From the NCBI RefSeq assembly GCF_016899425.1, contig NZ_CP045995.1, positions 1,674,001 through 1,738,000 on the forward strand: a stretch of DNA of 64,000 nucleotides. Reading direction: 5' to 3'. The position numbers and the translations under genes were made by a program. The notes beneath the pieces are model-generated. The model was given only the letters and a program-made list of their open reading frames with translations, was not told where the DNA came from and searched no databases. Below are positions 1 to 8,990 of this stretch, one piece after another; the first letter of the stretch is position 1, and the number at the start of each line of letters is the position of its first letter. This stretch comes from Burkholderia sp. MS389. GTDB lineage: Bacteria > Pseudomonadota > Gammaproteobacteria > Burkholderiales > Burkholderiaceae.

Positions 1-678
1 GCCCACCTGCACGTGACGCGCGACGCGGCCGGGTCGCACCTCGTGCGCCAGCAACCGCGCGAACGCGTCGCGCTGCGTGTTCACATGCCGCGCGCAATGG
101 CGATCGACCACCGCGATCTGGTGTTTCAGGAACGCGATCGTCTGCACGATGCCGTTGCGCACGCTCCCGTGACACAACGTCAGCAGTTGATATTCCGCGA
201 TCTGCATGCGCGCCAGTTGACGTCGGCGCTGAACCAGCGCCTGCACGTGCCCCAGTTGCGGATCGGACAGCGGCTCGACGAGGCGCCCGCCCGACGGATG
301 CCGGTTCAGCGCATCGGCGAGCGCCGCCAGCACGCGTGCCCGCGCCCCTTTTCCGTCGAGCGGTAGCGTCACCGAATCCGGGAGCCAGTCCCGCGCCTGT
401 TGCGGCTTGACGATGGCGAGCGGCAATCGCAGCGCCTGAAGCGCACACGCCACTTCATGCTCGGCCCCGCCGGCCGACTCCAGCACGATGAGCGCCGGCG
501 CCCACGCGACGATCCCATCGGCCAGCGACTCGATGCCGAACGTCTCGTTCCGGTAACCGAAAATCACGCTCAGCGACGAAATACATATCTCGAGCGTCTC
601 GTGCGCCACGCCGATACCCACGCACACGGGTGCGGGTGCCAGCCCCGGTTGATGCCGACCGGCCGTTCCATTGTTCAT
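1..678 (-). CDS. IS110-like transposase-derived protein, catalytically degraded, C-terminus beyond window
   Basis: The reverse frame is open from an ATG at 678 (AGGGG 8 nt upstream; a second in-frame ATG lies at 684) to the window edge, giving 226 residues without a stop. The N-terminus has the layout of the IS110 DEDD domain: a VGIGV strand, then LIVLESAGG, then LPLAIVKPQQARDW, which matches the usual nPrqvRdFA segment. Active IS110 enzymes have Asp in the first motif (GIDV) and a KTD motif after the third. Here the first is Gly and KTD is absent (PLDGKG). It may be a dead relative or a domesticated DNA-binding protein. The 5' region at 740-795 is AT-rich and probably holds its promoter. Family call from pattern only. 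Confidence 0.6.
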   Translation of the reverse strand, partial: MNNGTAGRHQPGLAPAPVCVGIGVAHETLEICISSLSVIFGYRNETFGIESLADGIVAWAPALIVLESAGGAEHEVACALQALRLPLAIVKPQQARDWLPDSVTLPLDGKGARARVLAALADALNRHPSGGRLVEPLSDPQLGHVQALVQRRRQLARMQIAEYQLLTLCHGSVRNGIVQTIAFLKHQIAVVDRHCARHVNTQRDAFARLLAHEVRPGRVARHVQVG

Positions 679-944
679 ACGCATTTCCCCTCGCTACCGA
701 CCCGTATCCCGCCCGCTTGCCGGCAGGACCTTGGTCAGTTCCACGAAATGTCACACTACGGATGTAATATATTTGTATTGGAAACCGGTTCCATTCATGA
801 TGGTAATCGGGCCATAGCAAGTCAACCCACCGACCGGCGATCGCGCTGTCGGTGACCGGCCTGCGAGGCGGGCGGGACGCACGGGGAAACATCAGCGTTA
901 CCGCACCGCCGGAACCCACATGCCGATTCATCGTTCATACGAGA

Positions 945-1262
945 TCAGGAGTACTCAGGTTGATTCGAATCGACAGGCGGCGCATCGATCGCGAACCGGC
1001 TTCGATCCTGACCGCGTATCCATGCCGGTTCACGGCCGACGCCGGACCACGTCTGTCCGGTCTCCGGATTGAAGTATTTCGCGCGACGCTTTCTTCCGGG
1101 CGTACCGCCGTCGCCCGAAAAAATCTCCTGCGGCGTGAAACCGAACTCTTCGATGCAACGTCGCACTTCGGTCAATACCGTCGCTGCAATGGCAAGACGC
1201 TCCCGCTCCAGCTGGGCCTCGAGCAGCGCCTTCTTTTCCACAAACGACTTGTAAATCAACAT
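945..1262 (-). CDS. H-NS histone-family DNA-binding protein
   Basis: This 105-residue protein has the two-part H-NS layout. Residues 1-50 are an amphipathic helix rich in Glu, Leu and Arg that fits the oligomerisation coiled coil. The C-terminus carries KYFNPETGQTWSGVGREPAW, the standard Burkholderia/Ralstonia form of the H-NS DNA-binding loop. Such proteins bind curved AT-rich DNA and silence acquired genes. The ATG at 1262 is preceded by GGGGG at an acceptable distance. It is transcribed away from the response regulator at 1590 across a 327-bp AT-rich region. A Burkholderia genome carries many paralogues, so the specific role is unknown. Confidence 0.85.
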   Translation of the reverse strand: MLIYKSFVEKKALLEAQLERERLAIAATVLTEVRRCIEEFGFTPQEIFSGDGGTPGRKRRAKYFNPETGQTWSGVGREPAWIRGQDRSRFAIDAPPVDSNQPEYS

Positions 1263-1344
1263 GCATGCCCCCTGGATCGCTCATTCCTGTCGTGCGCCGG
1301 CCTGCTACCGGCACGACCAAGCGTAATCGAGCCATTCACGGACA

Positions 1345-1361
1345 TTGACAACCTTTGTCAA
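1345..1361. promoter_or_regulatory. TTGACA inverted repeat in the H-NS/response regulator divergent region
   Basis: TTGACA-N5-TGTCAA is a perfect 6-bp inverted repeat, so each arm also reads as a consensus -35 hexamer in one direction. A second TTGACA lies at 1445-1450 on the + strand. No good -10 was seen at standard spacing, so either a regulator site or overlapping divergent promoters is possible. The rest of 1263-1589 is AT-rich without a convincing gene. Confidence 0.4.
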
Positions 1362-1589
1362 CAAAGAGACCAAACCTCGCGCCTTCCATAAACCGAAAAA
1401 TGATCAATAGCACTAACTTAACGAATTCCACACGTTCAAAATCGTTGACAATTTTTCCGACGCATCGAGACGAATATCGCGGCAAATTACGTGCTGTCGA
1501 TCGTCGCGTGCGTGAGCCGGATCTCCCTTTCCCGCCCGGACGCTCGACACGGCCCGATCGTTACGATCAACATCGAAGGAGTACGTAAC

Positions 1590-2276
1590 ATGAACGTTCT
1601 CTATCTCGAGGACGATCCCGCCTATGTGGAGTTGATCACGTCGACACTGGAAACGGCAGGCTATCGCGTGCATGCAGTCAGCAACGGAAATCAGGCGATT
1701 CGCCATCTGGAGAGTTCGGTGGTCGATCTACTGATTCTCGACTGGCGGGTGCCCGGCATGTCCGGATTCGAAGTGCTCCAATGGACACGCGAGCGCATCG
1801 GGGGCCGTCTGCCGATCCTGTTCCTGACACAACGCGCGCGCGACGATGAAGTCTTCTCCGCGATCAACGCGGGCGCCGACGACTACATGGTCAAGCCGAT
1901 CAATCAGTTCGAGCTGCTGGCGCGCGCCAACGCGCTGCTCAGGCGCGCGTATCACGGCGGCGCCGGCCGGCACGACACGCTCAGGCTCGGCAGCTATCTG
2001 ATCGACACGCGAACGCGAACCGTGCTGCTGCATGGCGCGCCGGTCAAGCTGACGCCGCGGGAATTCGATCTCGCCGTGCTGCTGTTTCGCAATCCCGGGC
2101 GGATCATGCCGCGCGACGCGCTGATTCGCTCGCTCTGGGGCCGCGACATGGCTGGCGTGTCGCGCAGCCTCGACACGCATATCTACCGGCTGCGGATGAA
2201 GCTCGCGCTGCAGCCGTCGAACGGCGTGCGCCTCAGCGCGGTCTATACGCTGGGCTACAGGCTCGAAGCGATCTGA
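1590..2276 (+). CDS. OmpR/PhoB-family response regulator, orphan
   Basis: The 228-residue protein starts at the ATG at 1590, preceded by GAAGGAG. An upstream in-frame ATG at 1491 would add 33 residues with no receiver homology and was not used. The N-terminal receiver domain starts MNVLYLEDDP (acidic pair), has the phosphoacceptor Asp in LILDWRVPG, the conserved Thr in LFLTQRARDD and Lys in DYMVKP. The C-terminal winged helix runs from about residue 130 (LTPREFDLAVLLFRNPG) to YTLGYRLE. No histidine kinase lies next to it, so its partner must be elsewhere. The 385 bases after it (2277-2661) hold nothing convincing until the next RBS. Confidence 0.88.
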   Translation: MNVLYLEDDPAYVELITSTLETAGYRVHAVSNGNQAIRHLESSVVDLLILDWRVPGMSGFEVLQWTRERIGGRLPILFLTQRARDDEVFSAINAGADDYMVKPINQFELLARANALLRRAYHGGAGRHDTLRLGSYLIDTRTRTVLLHGAPVKLTPREFDLAVLLFRNPGRIMPRDALIRSLWGRDMAGVSRSLDTHIYRLRMKLALQPSNGVRLSAVYTLGYRLEAI

Positions 2277-2661
2277 TTCGCCGTCCCATCATCGCGTACC
2301 GCAGCCGGCCGTTCCCGTCGACACGATGCGCGATGAACGGCGCGCGCCGCGGCATCCTGACACCGTACGCAATGGACTGTTGCTGAACACGCGCCGATCG
2401 TCGCGGCGCGTTCCGGCGGACCTGCCGTATCTCGCTGTCGGCGCCGCCGGGCAAGGCTGCGCGCATGTCCTCACTGCGTGTGCGGATTCCAATTGTTCCT
2501 GTACAGCGACAATTCAATTCGCGTCTGCCGCATTTATCGCGACGGAACGGACACCTAGAGTAAACCCTGTCGCGCACCTCGTTGCGCATCGAACAGATCC
2601 CGCCTGGCGGGACCGGAGTCAGCGCTCGGGCGCCAGCTCCGACATCTCTAGGAGTTACGCC

Positions 2662-2955
2662 ATGAACCGCCGCCATCTTCTCTCGGCCCTCGCTCTCACA
2701 CTTGCCGTGTCCGCACCGGCCTTTGCCGACTCGGGCACCCCGCACGCCGGCGACTACGCCAACACGTCGTGGTACTCGCAACACAACGGCCCGCGTACGC
2801 GCGCCGAAGTCAGCGCGGAAGTCGAGCAGGCACGCAAGGACGGCACGCTCGCGTACCTGCGCAAGGCGACCTCGTATCCGCAAGGGCTCGAACTCGCCGA
2901 AGGCCCGTATCGCCCGATGCCGGAAGGCAACCAGCTCGCCGGCGGGGGCCGGTAA
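2662..2955 (+). CDS. DUF4148 small exported protein
   Basis: This 97-residue protein begins at an ATG preceded by AGGAG (2650-2654). Residues 1-23 form a Sec signal peptide with a basic start (MNRRH), a hydrophobic core and an APAFA-D cleavage site. The mature part has the acidic-helix pattern typical of DUF4148 (TRAEVSAEVEQARKDGTLAY) and a YP near the end. These proteins are abundant in Burkholderia and Ralstonia; their role is unknown and they are probably periplasmic. A short ORF with its own RBS follows about 95 bp downstream. Confidence 0.8.
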   Translation: MNRRHLLSALALTLAVSAPAFADSGTPHAGDYANTSWYSQHNGPRTRAEVSAEVEQARKDGTLAYLRKATSYPQGLELAEGPYRPMPEGNQLAGGGR

Positions 2956-3049
2956 ACGCGCGACGCCGCGCAGCGGGTTGCCCCGTGCGCGGCGTCTCGA
3001 ACGACCTTATCGACGACTTTGCTGAATCAGTGAGTTACAGGAGCACATG

Positions 3050-3139
3050 ATGAACGATCAACTTCCTTCGCCGCTCGATCACTGGGACGACACCACGCCG
3101 GTGTGGACGCCGTTCCGTTCCGGGCCGCAATCGCATTAA
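3050..3139 (+). CDS. putative 29-residue small protein
   Basis: An ACAGGAG sequence ending at 3043 precedes tandem ATG codons at 3047 and 3050; the second has the better spacing (6 nt). The frame encodes 29 residues rich in Asp, Pro and Trp (it contains DHWDDTTPVW) and ends at TAA 3137-3139. It has no membrane segment or signal. It lies directly downstream of the DUF4148 gene on the same strand and could share its transcript. Support is the RBS and codon choice only; no family was recognised. Confidence 0.45.
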   Translation: MNDQLPSPLDHWDDTTPVWTPFRSGPQSH

Positions 3140-3178
3140 GGCTCGCGTCGACGCGTCGCTGATACCGTCCTGCGGCGA

Positions 3179-4258
3179 TCAACGACGCGGCACCCCATCA
3201 CGCCATTCGCCCCAGTGCGTGACGATGTCCTGCACCAGCGGATTGCCGGCGCGATACAGGTTTTCGGTCGCGGGCGCGAAGCCGCCTTGATCCGCGTAGT
3301 TCAGCAGGTTGTCGGCGCTCGTCTGCCCCGCATACGGCCGGTCGAAGTCGGACCCCGTGCGCAGCACCGCCACGCGCGACAGGTCGACCCGCTTCACGCT
3401 CGCCGCGCGCTTGAGCGCTTCGAACGTCGCGTTGTCTTCCTGCGCGGTCATGCAGTAGGTGCCCTTGCCGTCCGTCAGGATCTTGGTCCACTGGCGCGCG
3501 CGCTCGCCGATCAGCGTGCCCGAGAACCACGTGTTGCCCGATGACGTGTCGCACTGGATCACCGTCGGCGGCCGGTTCGCCGGCGCATACGTGAACTTCG
3601 CGCGCGCGGCCTGCGCCTGTGCGCTGTCGGCGAGCACGACGTTGCGCGACAACGCATACGCGGCATCGGTCAACTGCGGGTTGAGCTGGAACACTTCGGT
3701 GCGATAGTCGAGCGGCGGCTTGTCGCTCGGGCTCTTCGTGTTGATGCCGAGGAAGCCGGTGTTCCACCCGGCCGGAATCTCGCGCGCATCGAGCTCCCAC
3801 TGCAGACTGAAATCGACGAGGTATTTCGACCACGCGGCCGACCCGACCGTGCCCTGTGCAGGGTCGACGCCCGCGATGCCCGAGACCAGGAAATACGTGC
3901 GGCGCAGATCGAAGCGTTGCGAGAACGTGAGCGCCATGATCGTCGCCGACGCATTCGCATAGCCCATGCCGGTCGTCACCACGCATACGTCCTGCTTGTT
4001 GCAGTGGACGGCCGGATAGTCGGGCGACAGGCCGGGCACGGCGATGTCGCGCCACGGGCCGAGCCGGTCGAGCCACGCCTGGCCTTCCGGGCCGAACATC
4101 GTGATGATCATGACCTTGACCGGGCGGCCATGCGAGCCGGTCTCGGCGAATGCGGCGTTGCCTGCGTCGTTGCCCTGATTGTCCTGCGCGATCGATGGCG
4201 CGGTCGCACAGGCGGCGAGCGAGAATGCAGCGGCGGAAAGAATGGAGCGAGTCAGCAT
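3179..4258 (-). CDS. purine nucleoside permease (NUP) family protein
   Basis: This 359-residue protein starts at the ATG at 4258 (AAGGAA upstream). The longer in-frame extension to 4462 has no RBS and was rejected. The N-terminus is a lipoprotein-like or Sec signal (LSAAAFSLAACATAPS, with the Cys in a lipobox-like setting). The mature part begins with VKVMIITMFGPEGQ and contains VVTTGMGYANAS and FLVSGIAGVDP, the phosphorylase-like core seen in the NUP family. Fungal members are linked to nucleoside uptake. Bacterial members are soluble or periplasmic and uncharacterised, so transport should not be assumed. Confidence 0.75.
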   Translation of the reverse strand: MLTRSILSAAAFSLAACATAPSIAQDNQGNDAGNAAFAETGSHGRPVKVMIITMFGPEGQAWLDRLGPWRDIAVPGLSPDYPAVHCNKQDVCVVTTGMGYANASATIMALTFSQRFDLRRTYFLVSGIAGVDPAQGTVGSAAWSKYLVDFSLQWELDAREIPAGWNTGFLGINTKSPSDKPPLDYRTEVFQLNPQLTDAAYALSRNVVLADSAQAQAARAKFTYAPANRPPTVIQCDTSSGNTWFSGTLIGERARQWTKILTDGKGTYCMTAQEDNATFEALKRAASVKRVDLSRVAVLRTGSDFDRPYAGQTSADNLLNYADQGGFAPATENLYRAGNPLVQDIVTHWGEWRDGVPRR

Positions 4259-4489
4259 CGGCGTTCCTTGTTTCGATGGTGTGGGGTGAGAACGGCTGTC
4301 GGAGACTGCGCGAGGGAGTATAGAACGGGCGTGCGCGATGCGGAACCCGACTACGAAACGACGGGTGGTGTTTCGTGCGAACGAACGCATGTTGCGTGAT
4401 CGAAAATCGTACGTTCGCCGCGGCCTTTCAAACATCAGGAATGCTATCGGGTTCTTCGCCACGCGCGACGTCGGCCGTCTCTCGCCGCA

Positions 4490-4755
4490 CTACACGCGCA
4501 TCAACCCCGCGACGCCGTAACCGAGCACGACGAATGCGGCGACCACGTGGCTCGCCGCGAGCCACCCCGGCGATTTCACGAAGCGCCCGATCGCGCTGCC
4601 GCCGAACGCGAACACGAGCTGCCCCGCGAGGCTGCCCGCAAACACGCACGCTGCGCCGAGCAGCCAGTGCCGGCGCGCATGCCGTAGTTCGCGATCATCA
4701 GTGCGACGGGCCCGACCGACAGCGCGATCATCAGCCCGAACAGGAAGTCGTTCAT
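4490..4755 (-). pseudogene. LysE-family exporter remnant (internal deletion and frameshift)
   Basis: From the ATG at 4755 the frame reads FLFGLMIALSVGPVALMIAN, the classic N-terminus of LysE/RhtB-type exporters. About 30 codons in, homology jumps to another frame (HWLLGAACVFAGSLAGQLVF onward) and ends in a hydrophobic tail closing at TAG 4490. The span is 266 bp, not a multiple of three, and the product would be about 90 residues against about 200 for the family. An internal block is therefore missing along with the frame. It lies downstream of selD on the same strand. Confidence 0.65.
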
Positions 4756-4836
4756 CGGTCGTCGAAGGCATCAATACCGTCGATGGAAGGCATCGATTCC
4801 AGCGACGTCGAAACGATCCGGCGTGTGAATCCGGAA

Positions 4837-5910
4837 TCAGGCGACGTCGACGCGCGCAGGCCCGTCCACCATCTCGCCGATCACGGCCGCGCGGTCGAAA
4901 CCGTCGGCGCGGAAGCAGGCGAGCACGTCGTCGACCGCTTCCGGTGCACACGCGACCAGCAGCCCGCCGGACGTCTGCGGATCGGTCAGCAGCGCCTGCG
5001 CGACGGGCGGCAGCCCGTCGGCGAGCCGCACGTCCGTGCCGTACGCGGCCCAGTTGCGGCCCGACGCGCCGGTGAACACGCCGTCGGCAACGAACGTCTC
5101 GACGCCCGCGAGCCACGGCAGCGACGCGTAGTGCACGCGCGCGGTGAGCTGCGCGCCGCGCGCCAGTTCGAGCGTATGGCCGAGCAACCCGAAGCCGGTG
5201 ACGTCGGTCAGCGCATGCACGCCCGGCAACGCGGCGAGTTCGGCGCCCGGCCGGTTGAGCTTCGTTGTAGTCGCGACCATTTGCGCGTAGCCGTCGGCAT
5301 CGAGCTGGTTCTTCTTCAGCGCGGCCGACAGCACGCCGACGCCGAGCGGCTTGCCGAGCACGAGCACGTCGCCCGCGCGCGCGGCCGCGTTGCGCTTCAC
5401 GCGCGACGGATGCACGACGCCGATCGCCGCGAGCCCGTAGATCGGCTCGACCGAATCGATCGAATGGCCGCCGGCGACCGGAATGCCGGCCTCCGCGCAC
5501 ACCGATTCGCCGCCGCGCAGCACGGCCGCGATCGTCTCGTGCGGCAGTACGTTGATCGGCATGCCGACCAGCGCGAGCGCGAGAATTGGCTTGCCGCCCA
5601 TCGCATAGACGTCGGACAGCGCATTGGTGGCCGCGATACGGCCGAAGTCGAACGGATCGTCGACGATCGGCATGAAGAAATCGGTGGTGGCGACGATCGC
5701 CTGCTCGTCGTTGAGCCGGTAGACGGCCGCGTCGTCGGACGTCTCGGTGCCGACCAGCAGATCGGGGAACAGCGCGGGCGGCGTCGCGCGCTTGAGCAGC
5801 TCGGACAGCACGCCCGGCGCGATCTTGCAGCCGCAGCCGCCCCCGTGCGACAGGCTCGTGAGGCGCGGAACGGCAGGCTGGGCTTGGGTGGCTTCGGTCA
5901 TCGTCGGCAT
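4837..5910 (-). CDS. selD: selenide, water dikinase (selenophosphate synthetase)
   Basis: SelD makes selenophosphate from selenide and ATP in the cytoplasm, the selenium donor for selenocysteine tRNA and 2-selenouridine in tRNA. The 357-residue sequence has the catalytic loop HGGGCGCK, with Cys26 and Lys29 in this numbering, then TTDFFMPIVDDPFDFGRIAA, the nucleotide and metal-binding segment. Further matches are ALALVGMP, GGHSID and the C-terminal TDPQTSGGLL, so the gene is full length. Another ATG at 5901 (fourth codon) has about equal start support. No selA, selB or mnmH lies nearby. The downstream LysE gene is decayed. Confidence 0.95.
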   Translation of the reverse strand: MPTMTEATQAQPAVPRLTSLSHGGGCGCKIAPGVLSELLKRATPPALFPDLLVGTETSDDAAVYRLNDEQAIVATTDFFMPIVDDPFDFGRIAATNALSDVYAMGGKPILALALVGMPINVLPHETIAAVLRGGESVCAEAGIPVAGGHSIDSVEPIYGLAAIGVVHPSRVKRNAAARAGDVLVLGKPLGVGVLSAALKKNQLDADGYAQMVATTTKLNRPGAELAALPGVHALTDVTGFGLLGHTLELARGAQLTARVHYASLPWLAGVETFVADGVFTGASGRNWAAYGTDVRLADGLPPVAQALLTDPQTSGGLLVACAPEAVDDVLACFRADGFDRAAVIGEMVDGPARVDVA

Positions 5911-6046
5911 CCGGTGAATAACAACGTTCTATTATCGACAATTCGGCGCGAGCGCGCCCGATACGCACTCCACGTTGCGGAGAGAATCGCGCTTCGACCG
6001 GCCTTTGACGGAATCGCAACGCGTCGATATCGCTTGTGCTCACCCG

Positions 6047-7555
6047 TCAAGCCAGCGCAACGGCCCCGCCGAACGCCCGCTCGTCGATCGCCTCGGCAAG
6101 CGTCGCGAACGCGGTCGCGATCTCGTCTTCCGGCACGCACGCATAGCCGAGCAGCAATCCCGATGCAGCGCGCGAGCGATCCGCGTAATACCCGGACAGC
6201 GGCCGCACGACGATGTTGCGCTCGAGCGCCGCCTGCGCGACCGCGCGATCGTCGACGCCATCGGGCAATTGCGTGACCAGATGCAGCCCCGCGTCGCTGC
6301 CGAGCGCGTGCAGCGTATCGCCGTAGCGGCGCGCGACCGCGTCGAGCAGCACCTCGCGGCGTTGCCCGTACAGCGTGCGCATCTTGCGGATATGCGACAC
6401 GAAATGCCCTTCCGCGATGAATTCGGCGAGCACCGCCTGCTGCAGCAACTGCCCTTCGCGATACAGCTCGGCGCTCGCGGTCGCGAAACTCTCCGCGAGC
6501 GGCTCCGGCGCGACCAGATAACCGACCCGCAGCCCCGGGAACAGCGTCTTGCCGAAACTGCCGACGTAGATCACCTGCCCGGCCGTGTCGAGGCCCTGCA
6601 GCGACGCGAGCGGCCGGCTCCCATAGCGGAATTCGCTGTCGTAGTCGTCCTCGATGATCCAGCAGCCGTGCTGGCGCGCGTATTCGAGCAGCATCCGCCG
6701 CCGCGCGAGGCTCATCACCATCCCGAGCGGATACTGGTGCGACGGCGTGACGAGCATCAGCTTCGGCGGCTCGGCCAGATCGGCCGCCGACGGCGCGATG
6801 CCTTCGTCGTCGACCGGAATCGGCCGCGTGGTCAGCCCCGACACGTTCAGCACGCTGCGCACGCCCCAGTAGCACGGATCTTCGGTCCAGATCGCGTCGC
6901 CCGGGTCGGTCAGCAGGCGCACCGCGAGGTCGATCGATTGGTGGATGCCGGTCGTGATCACGATCTGCTCGGGCGTGCAGCGCACCGAGCGCGACGTGCG
7001 CAGGTAGTCGGCCAGCGCCTCGCGCAGCAGCGCGAGCCCGCCGCCGGGCGCGTAGGTCAGCAGGTCCGGGCGCAGGCGGCGCCAGTACTTGTTGTGCAGC
7101 CGCGTCCACACGCGCGCCGGAAAGCGCGACACATCGGGCACGCCCGGCATGAACGCGCCGCCCTGGCGCTTCGACACGCCGGCCCCTTCGACGAGCCGCG
7201 TGCCGCGCGCGGACAGCCGCCGCGCGGACGGCGTCGCGACGGCCGGGCCGGCCGCCGCGTCGGACGGCGCGCCGACGATCTCGTCCGGCGCGCTGTCGGC
7301 GACGAAGGTGCCGCGGCCCGTCGCCGAGTTCACATAGCCTTCAAGCGCAAGCTGTTCGTAAACCTGCGTGACCGTGTTGCGCGCGATCCCGAGCTCGGCG
7401 GCCAGCAGCCGCGACGACGGCACGCGCGTGCCGGCCGGCAGTTCGCGCGACAGGATCGCCTGTTGCAGCAGGCGATGCAGCTGCCGGTAGATCGGCTGTT
7501 CGCCGCCGCGCACGAGGCGCTGCGCCAGCCAGTCCGACAACACGCTTGCGCGCAT
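6047..7555 (-). CDS. gabR: MocR/GabR-type GntR regulator with aminotransferase domain
   Basis: The 502-residue protein starts at ATG 7555, with AGGAG 7 nt upstream; an earlier in-frame ATG at 7603 lacks an RBS. The N-terminal winged helix of the GntR family contains AGTRVPSSRLLAAELGIARN. It is joined to a fold-type I aminotransferase-like domain with EDDYDSEF and a PLP-lysine segment SFGKTLFPGLRVGY. GabR proteins bind PLP and sense GABA through the aldimine. It is divergent from gabT and gabD, the expected target arrangement. The shared region holds an inverted repeat at 7582-7602. Confidence 0.88.
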   Translation of the reverse strand: MRASVLSDWLAQRLVRGGEQPIYRQLHRLLQQAILSRELPAGTRVPSSRLLAAELGIARNTVTQVYEQLALEGYVNSATGRGTFVADSAPDEIVGAPSDAAAGPAVATPSARRLSARGTRLVEGAGVSKRQGGAFMPGVPDVSRFPARVWTRLHNKYWRRLRPDLLTYAPGGGLALLREALADYLRTSRSVRCTPEQIVITTGIHQSIDLAVRLLTDPGDAIWTEDPCYWGVRSVLNVSGLTTRPIPVDDEGIAPSAADLAEPPKLMLVTPSHQYPLGMVMSLARRRMLLEYARQHGCWIIEDDYDSEFRYGSRPLASLQGLDTAGQVIYVGSFGKTLFPGLRVGYLVAPEPLAESFATASAELYREGQLLQQAVLAEFIAEGHFVSHIRKMRTLYGQRREVLLDAVARRYGDTLHALGSDAGLHLVTQLPDGVDDRAVAQAALERNIVVRPLSGYYADRSRAASGLLLGYACVPEDEIATAFATLAEAIDERAFGGAVALA

Positions 7556-7581
7556 GATTGGCTCCTGAATATTTATTGAAA

Positions 7582-7616
7582 TGGCTCTGATTGCCAGAGC
7601 CAAATGTGATTATAGT
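7582..7616. promoter_or_regulatory. gabR-gabT divergent control region with inverted repeat and gabT -10
   Basis: TGGCTCT-N7-AGAGCCA (7582-7602) is a perfect 7-bp inverted repeat between gabR and gabT. It is followed by TATAGT at 7611-7616, a plausible gabT -10 element. The repeat would overlap the -35 region, which fits regulator control. MocR sites are often direct repeats, so assignment to GabR is inference. Confidence 0.55.
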
Positions 7617-7681
7617 CGCCTCCATGGGCTGCCCAGGCGCCCGATTTCCTACCCACCGGACAGAGCATCAAGGAGATGACC

Positions 7682-8965
7682 GTGAAGAATGCCGACCTGC
7701 AGGCCCGCAAGAACGCCGCCACCCCGCGCGGCGTCGGCGTGATGTGCGATTTCTACGCAGCCCGCGCCGAGAACGCGGAGCTGTGGGACGTCGAAGGCCG
7801 CCGCTTCATCGATTTCGCCGCCGGCATCGCGGTGCTGAACACAGGCCACCGCCACCCGAAGATCGTCAAGGCGATCGCCGATCAGCTGAACCACTTCACG
7901 CACACCGCCTACCAGATCGTCCCGTACGCGTCGTACGTCGAGCTGGCCGAGAAGATCAACGAGCGCGCGCCGGGCGACTTCCCGAAGAAGACCGCGTTCT
8001 TCACGACCGGCGCCGAAGCCGTCGAGAACGCGATCAAGATCGCGCGTGCGGCCACCGGCCGTCCGGGCGTGATCGCGTTCTCGGGCGGCTTCCACGGCCG
8101 CACGATGATGGGCATGGCGCTGACCGGCAAGGTCGCGCCGTACAAGCTGAACTTCGGCCCGTTCCCGGGCGACGTGTTCCACGCGCCGTACCCGAACGCC
8201 GTGCACAGCGTGACGACGGCCGACTCGATCAAGGCGATCGAGATGCTGTTCAAGGCCGACATCGATCCGAAGCGCGTCGCCGCGATCATCTTCGAACCGG
8301 TCCAGGGCGAAGGCGGCTTCAACCCGGCGCCGGCCGAATTCGTGCGCGCGTTGCGCAAGATCTGTAACGAACACGGCATCCTGCTGATCGCCGACGAAGT
8401 GCAGACGGGCTTCGCGCGTACCGGCAAGCTGTTCGCGATGCAGCACTACGACGTGCTGGCCGACCTGATCACGATGGCGAAGAGCCTCGCGGGCGGCATG
8501 CCGCTGTCGGGCGTCGTCGGCCGTGCGGACGTGATGGACGCAGCGGCTCCCGGCGGCCTCGGCGGCACCTACGCGGGCAACCCGCTGGCCGTCGCATCGG
8601 CGCACGCGGTGCTCGAGATCATCGACGAAGAGAAGCTGTGCGAGCGCGCGACGCAGCTCGGCGACGTGCTGAAGGCGAAGCTGAACGCGCTGCAGGCCGA
8701 CGTGCCGCAGATCGCCGACGTGCGCGGCCCGGGCGCGATGATCGCGGTCGAATTCCTGAAGCCGGGTTCGGGCGAGCCGGATGCCGAATTCACGAAGCGC
8801 GTGCAGACGCGTGCGCTCGAGCGCGGGCTGCTGCTGCTCGTGTGCGGCGTGTACTCGAACGTCGTGCGCTTCCTGTTCCCGCTGACGATCCCGCAAGCCG
8901 TGTTCGACGAAGCGCTCGTGATCCTCGAGGAAGTGCTGAAGGAAACGGTCGGCGTGCCGGCCTGA
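7682..8965 (+). CDS. gabT: 4-aminobutyrate aminotransferase
   Basis: GabT moves the amino group of GABA to 2-oxoglutarate, giving succinate semialdehyde and glutamate. I chose the GTG at 7682 because the AGGAG at 7671-7675 directly abuts the in-frame ATG at 7676, too close to initiate, but lies 6 nt from this GTG. The 427-residue product has the class III aminotransferase features: TGAEAVENAIKIAR, a glycine-rich SGGFHGRT, the cofactor Asp in IADEVQTG and the PLP lysine K267 in MAKSLAGGMPLSG. It is paired with gabD downstream and controlled by the divergent gabR. Confidence 0.94.
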   Translation: MKNADLQARKNAATPRGVGVMCDFYAARAENAELWDVEGRRFIDFAAGIAVLNTGHRHPKIVKAIADQLNHFTHTAYQIVPYASYVELAEKINERAPGDFPKKTAFFTTGAEAVENAIKIARAATGRPGVIAFSGGFHGRTMMGMALTGKVAPYKLNFGPFPGDVFHAPYPNAVHSVTTADSIKAIEMLFKADIDPKRVAAIIFEPVQGEGGFNPAPAEFVRALRKICNEHGILLIADEVQTGFARTGKLFAMQHYDVLADLITMAKSLAGGMPLSGVVGRADVMDAAAPGGLGGTYAGNPLAVASAHAVLEIIDEEKLCERATQLGDVLKAKLNALQADVPQIADVRGPGAMIAVEFLKPGSGEPDAEFTKRVQTRALERGLLLLVCGVYSNVVRFLFPLTIPQAVFDEALVILEEVLKETVGVPA

Positions 8966-8990
8966 GTGCCCGTCCGCTTCCACTGAATGC

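Noticed and set aside
4375..6276. Open frame of 633 codons on the + strand over selD
   Set aside because: Antisense of selD and the LysE remnant without any domain.
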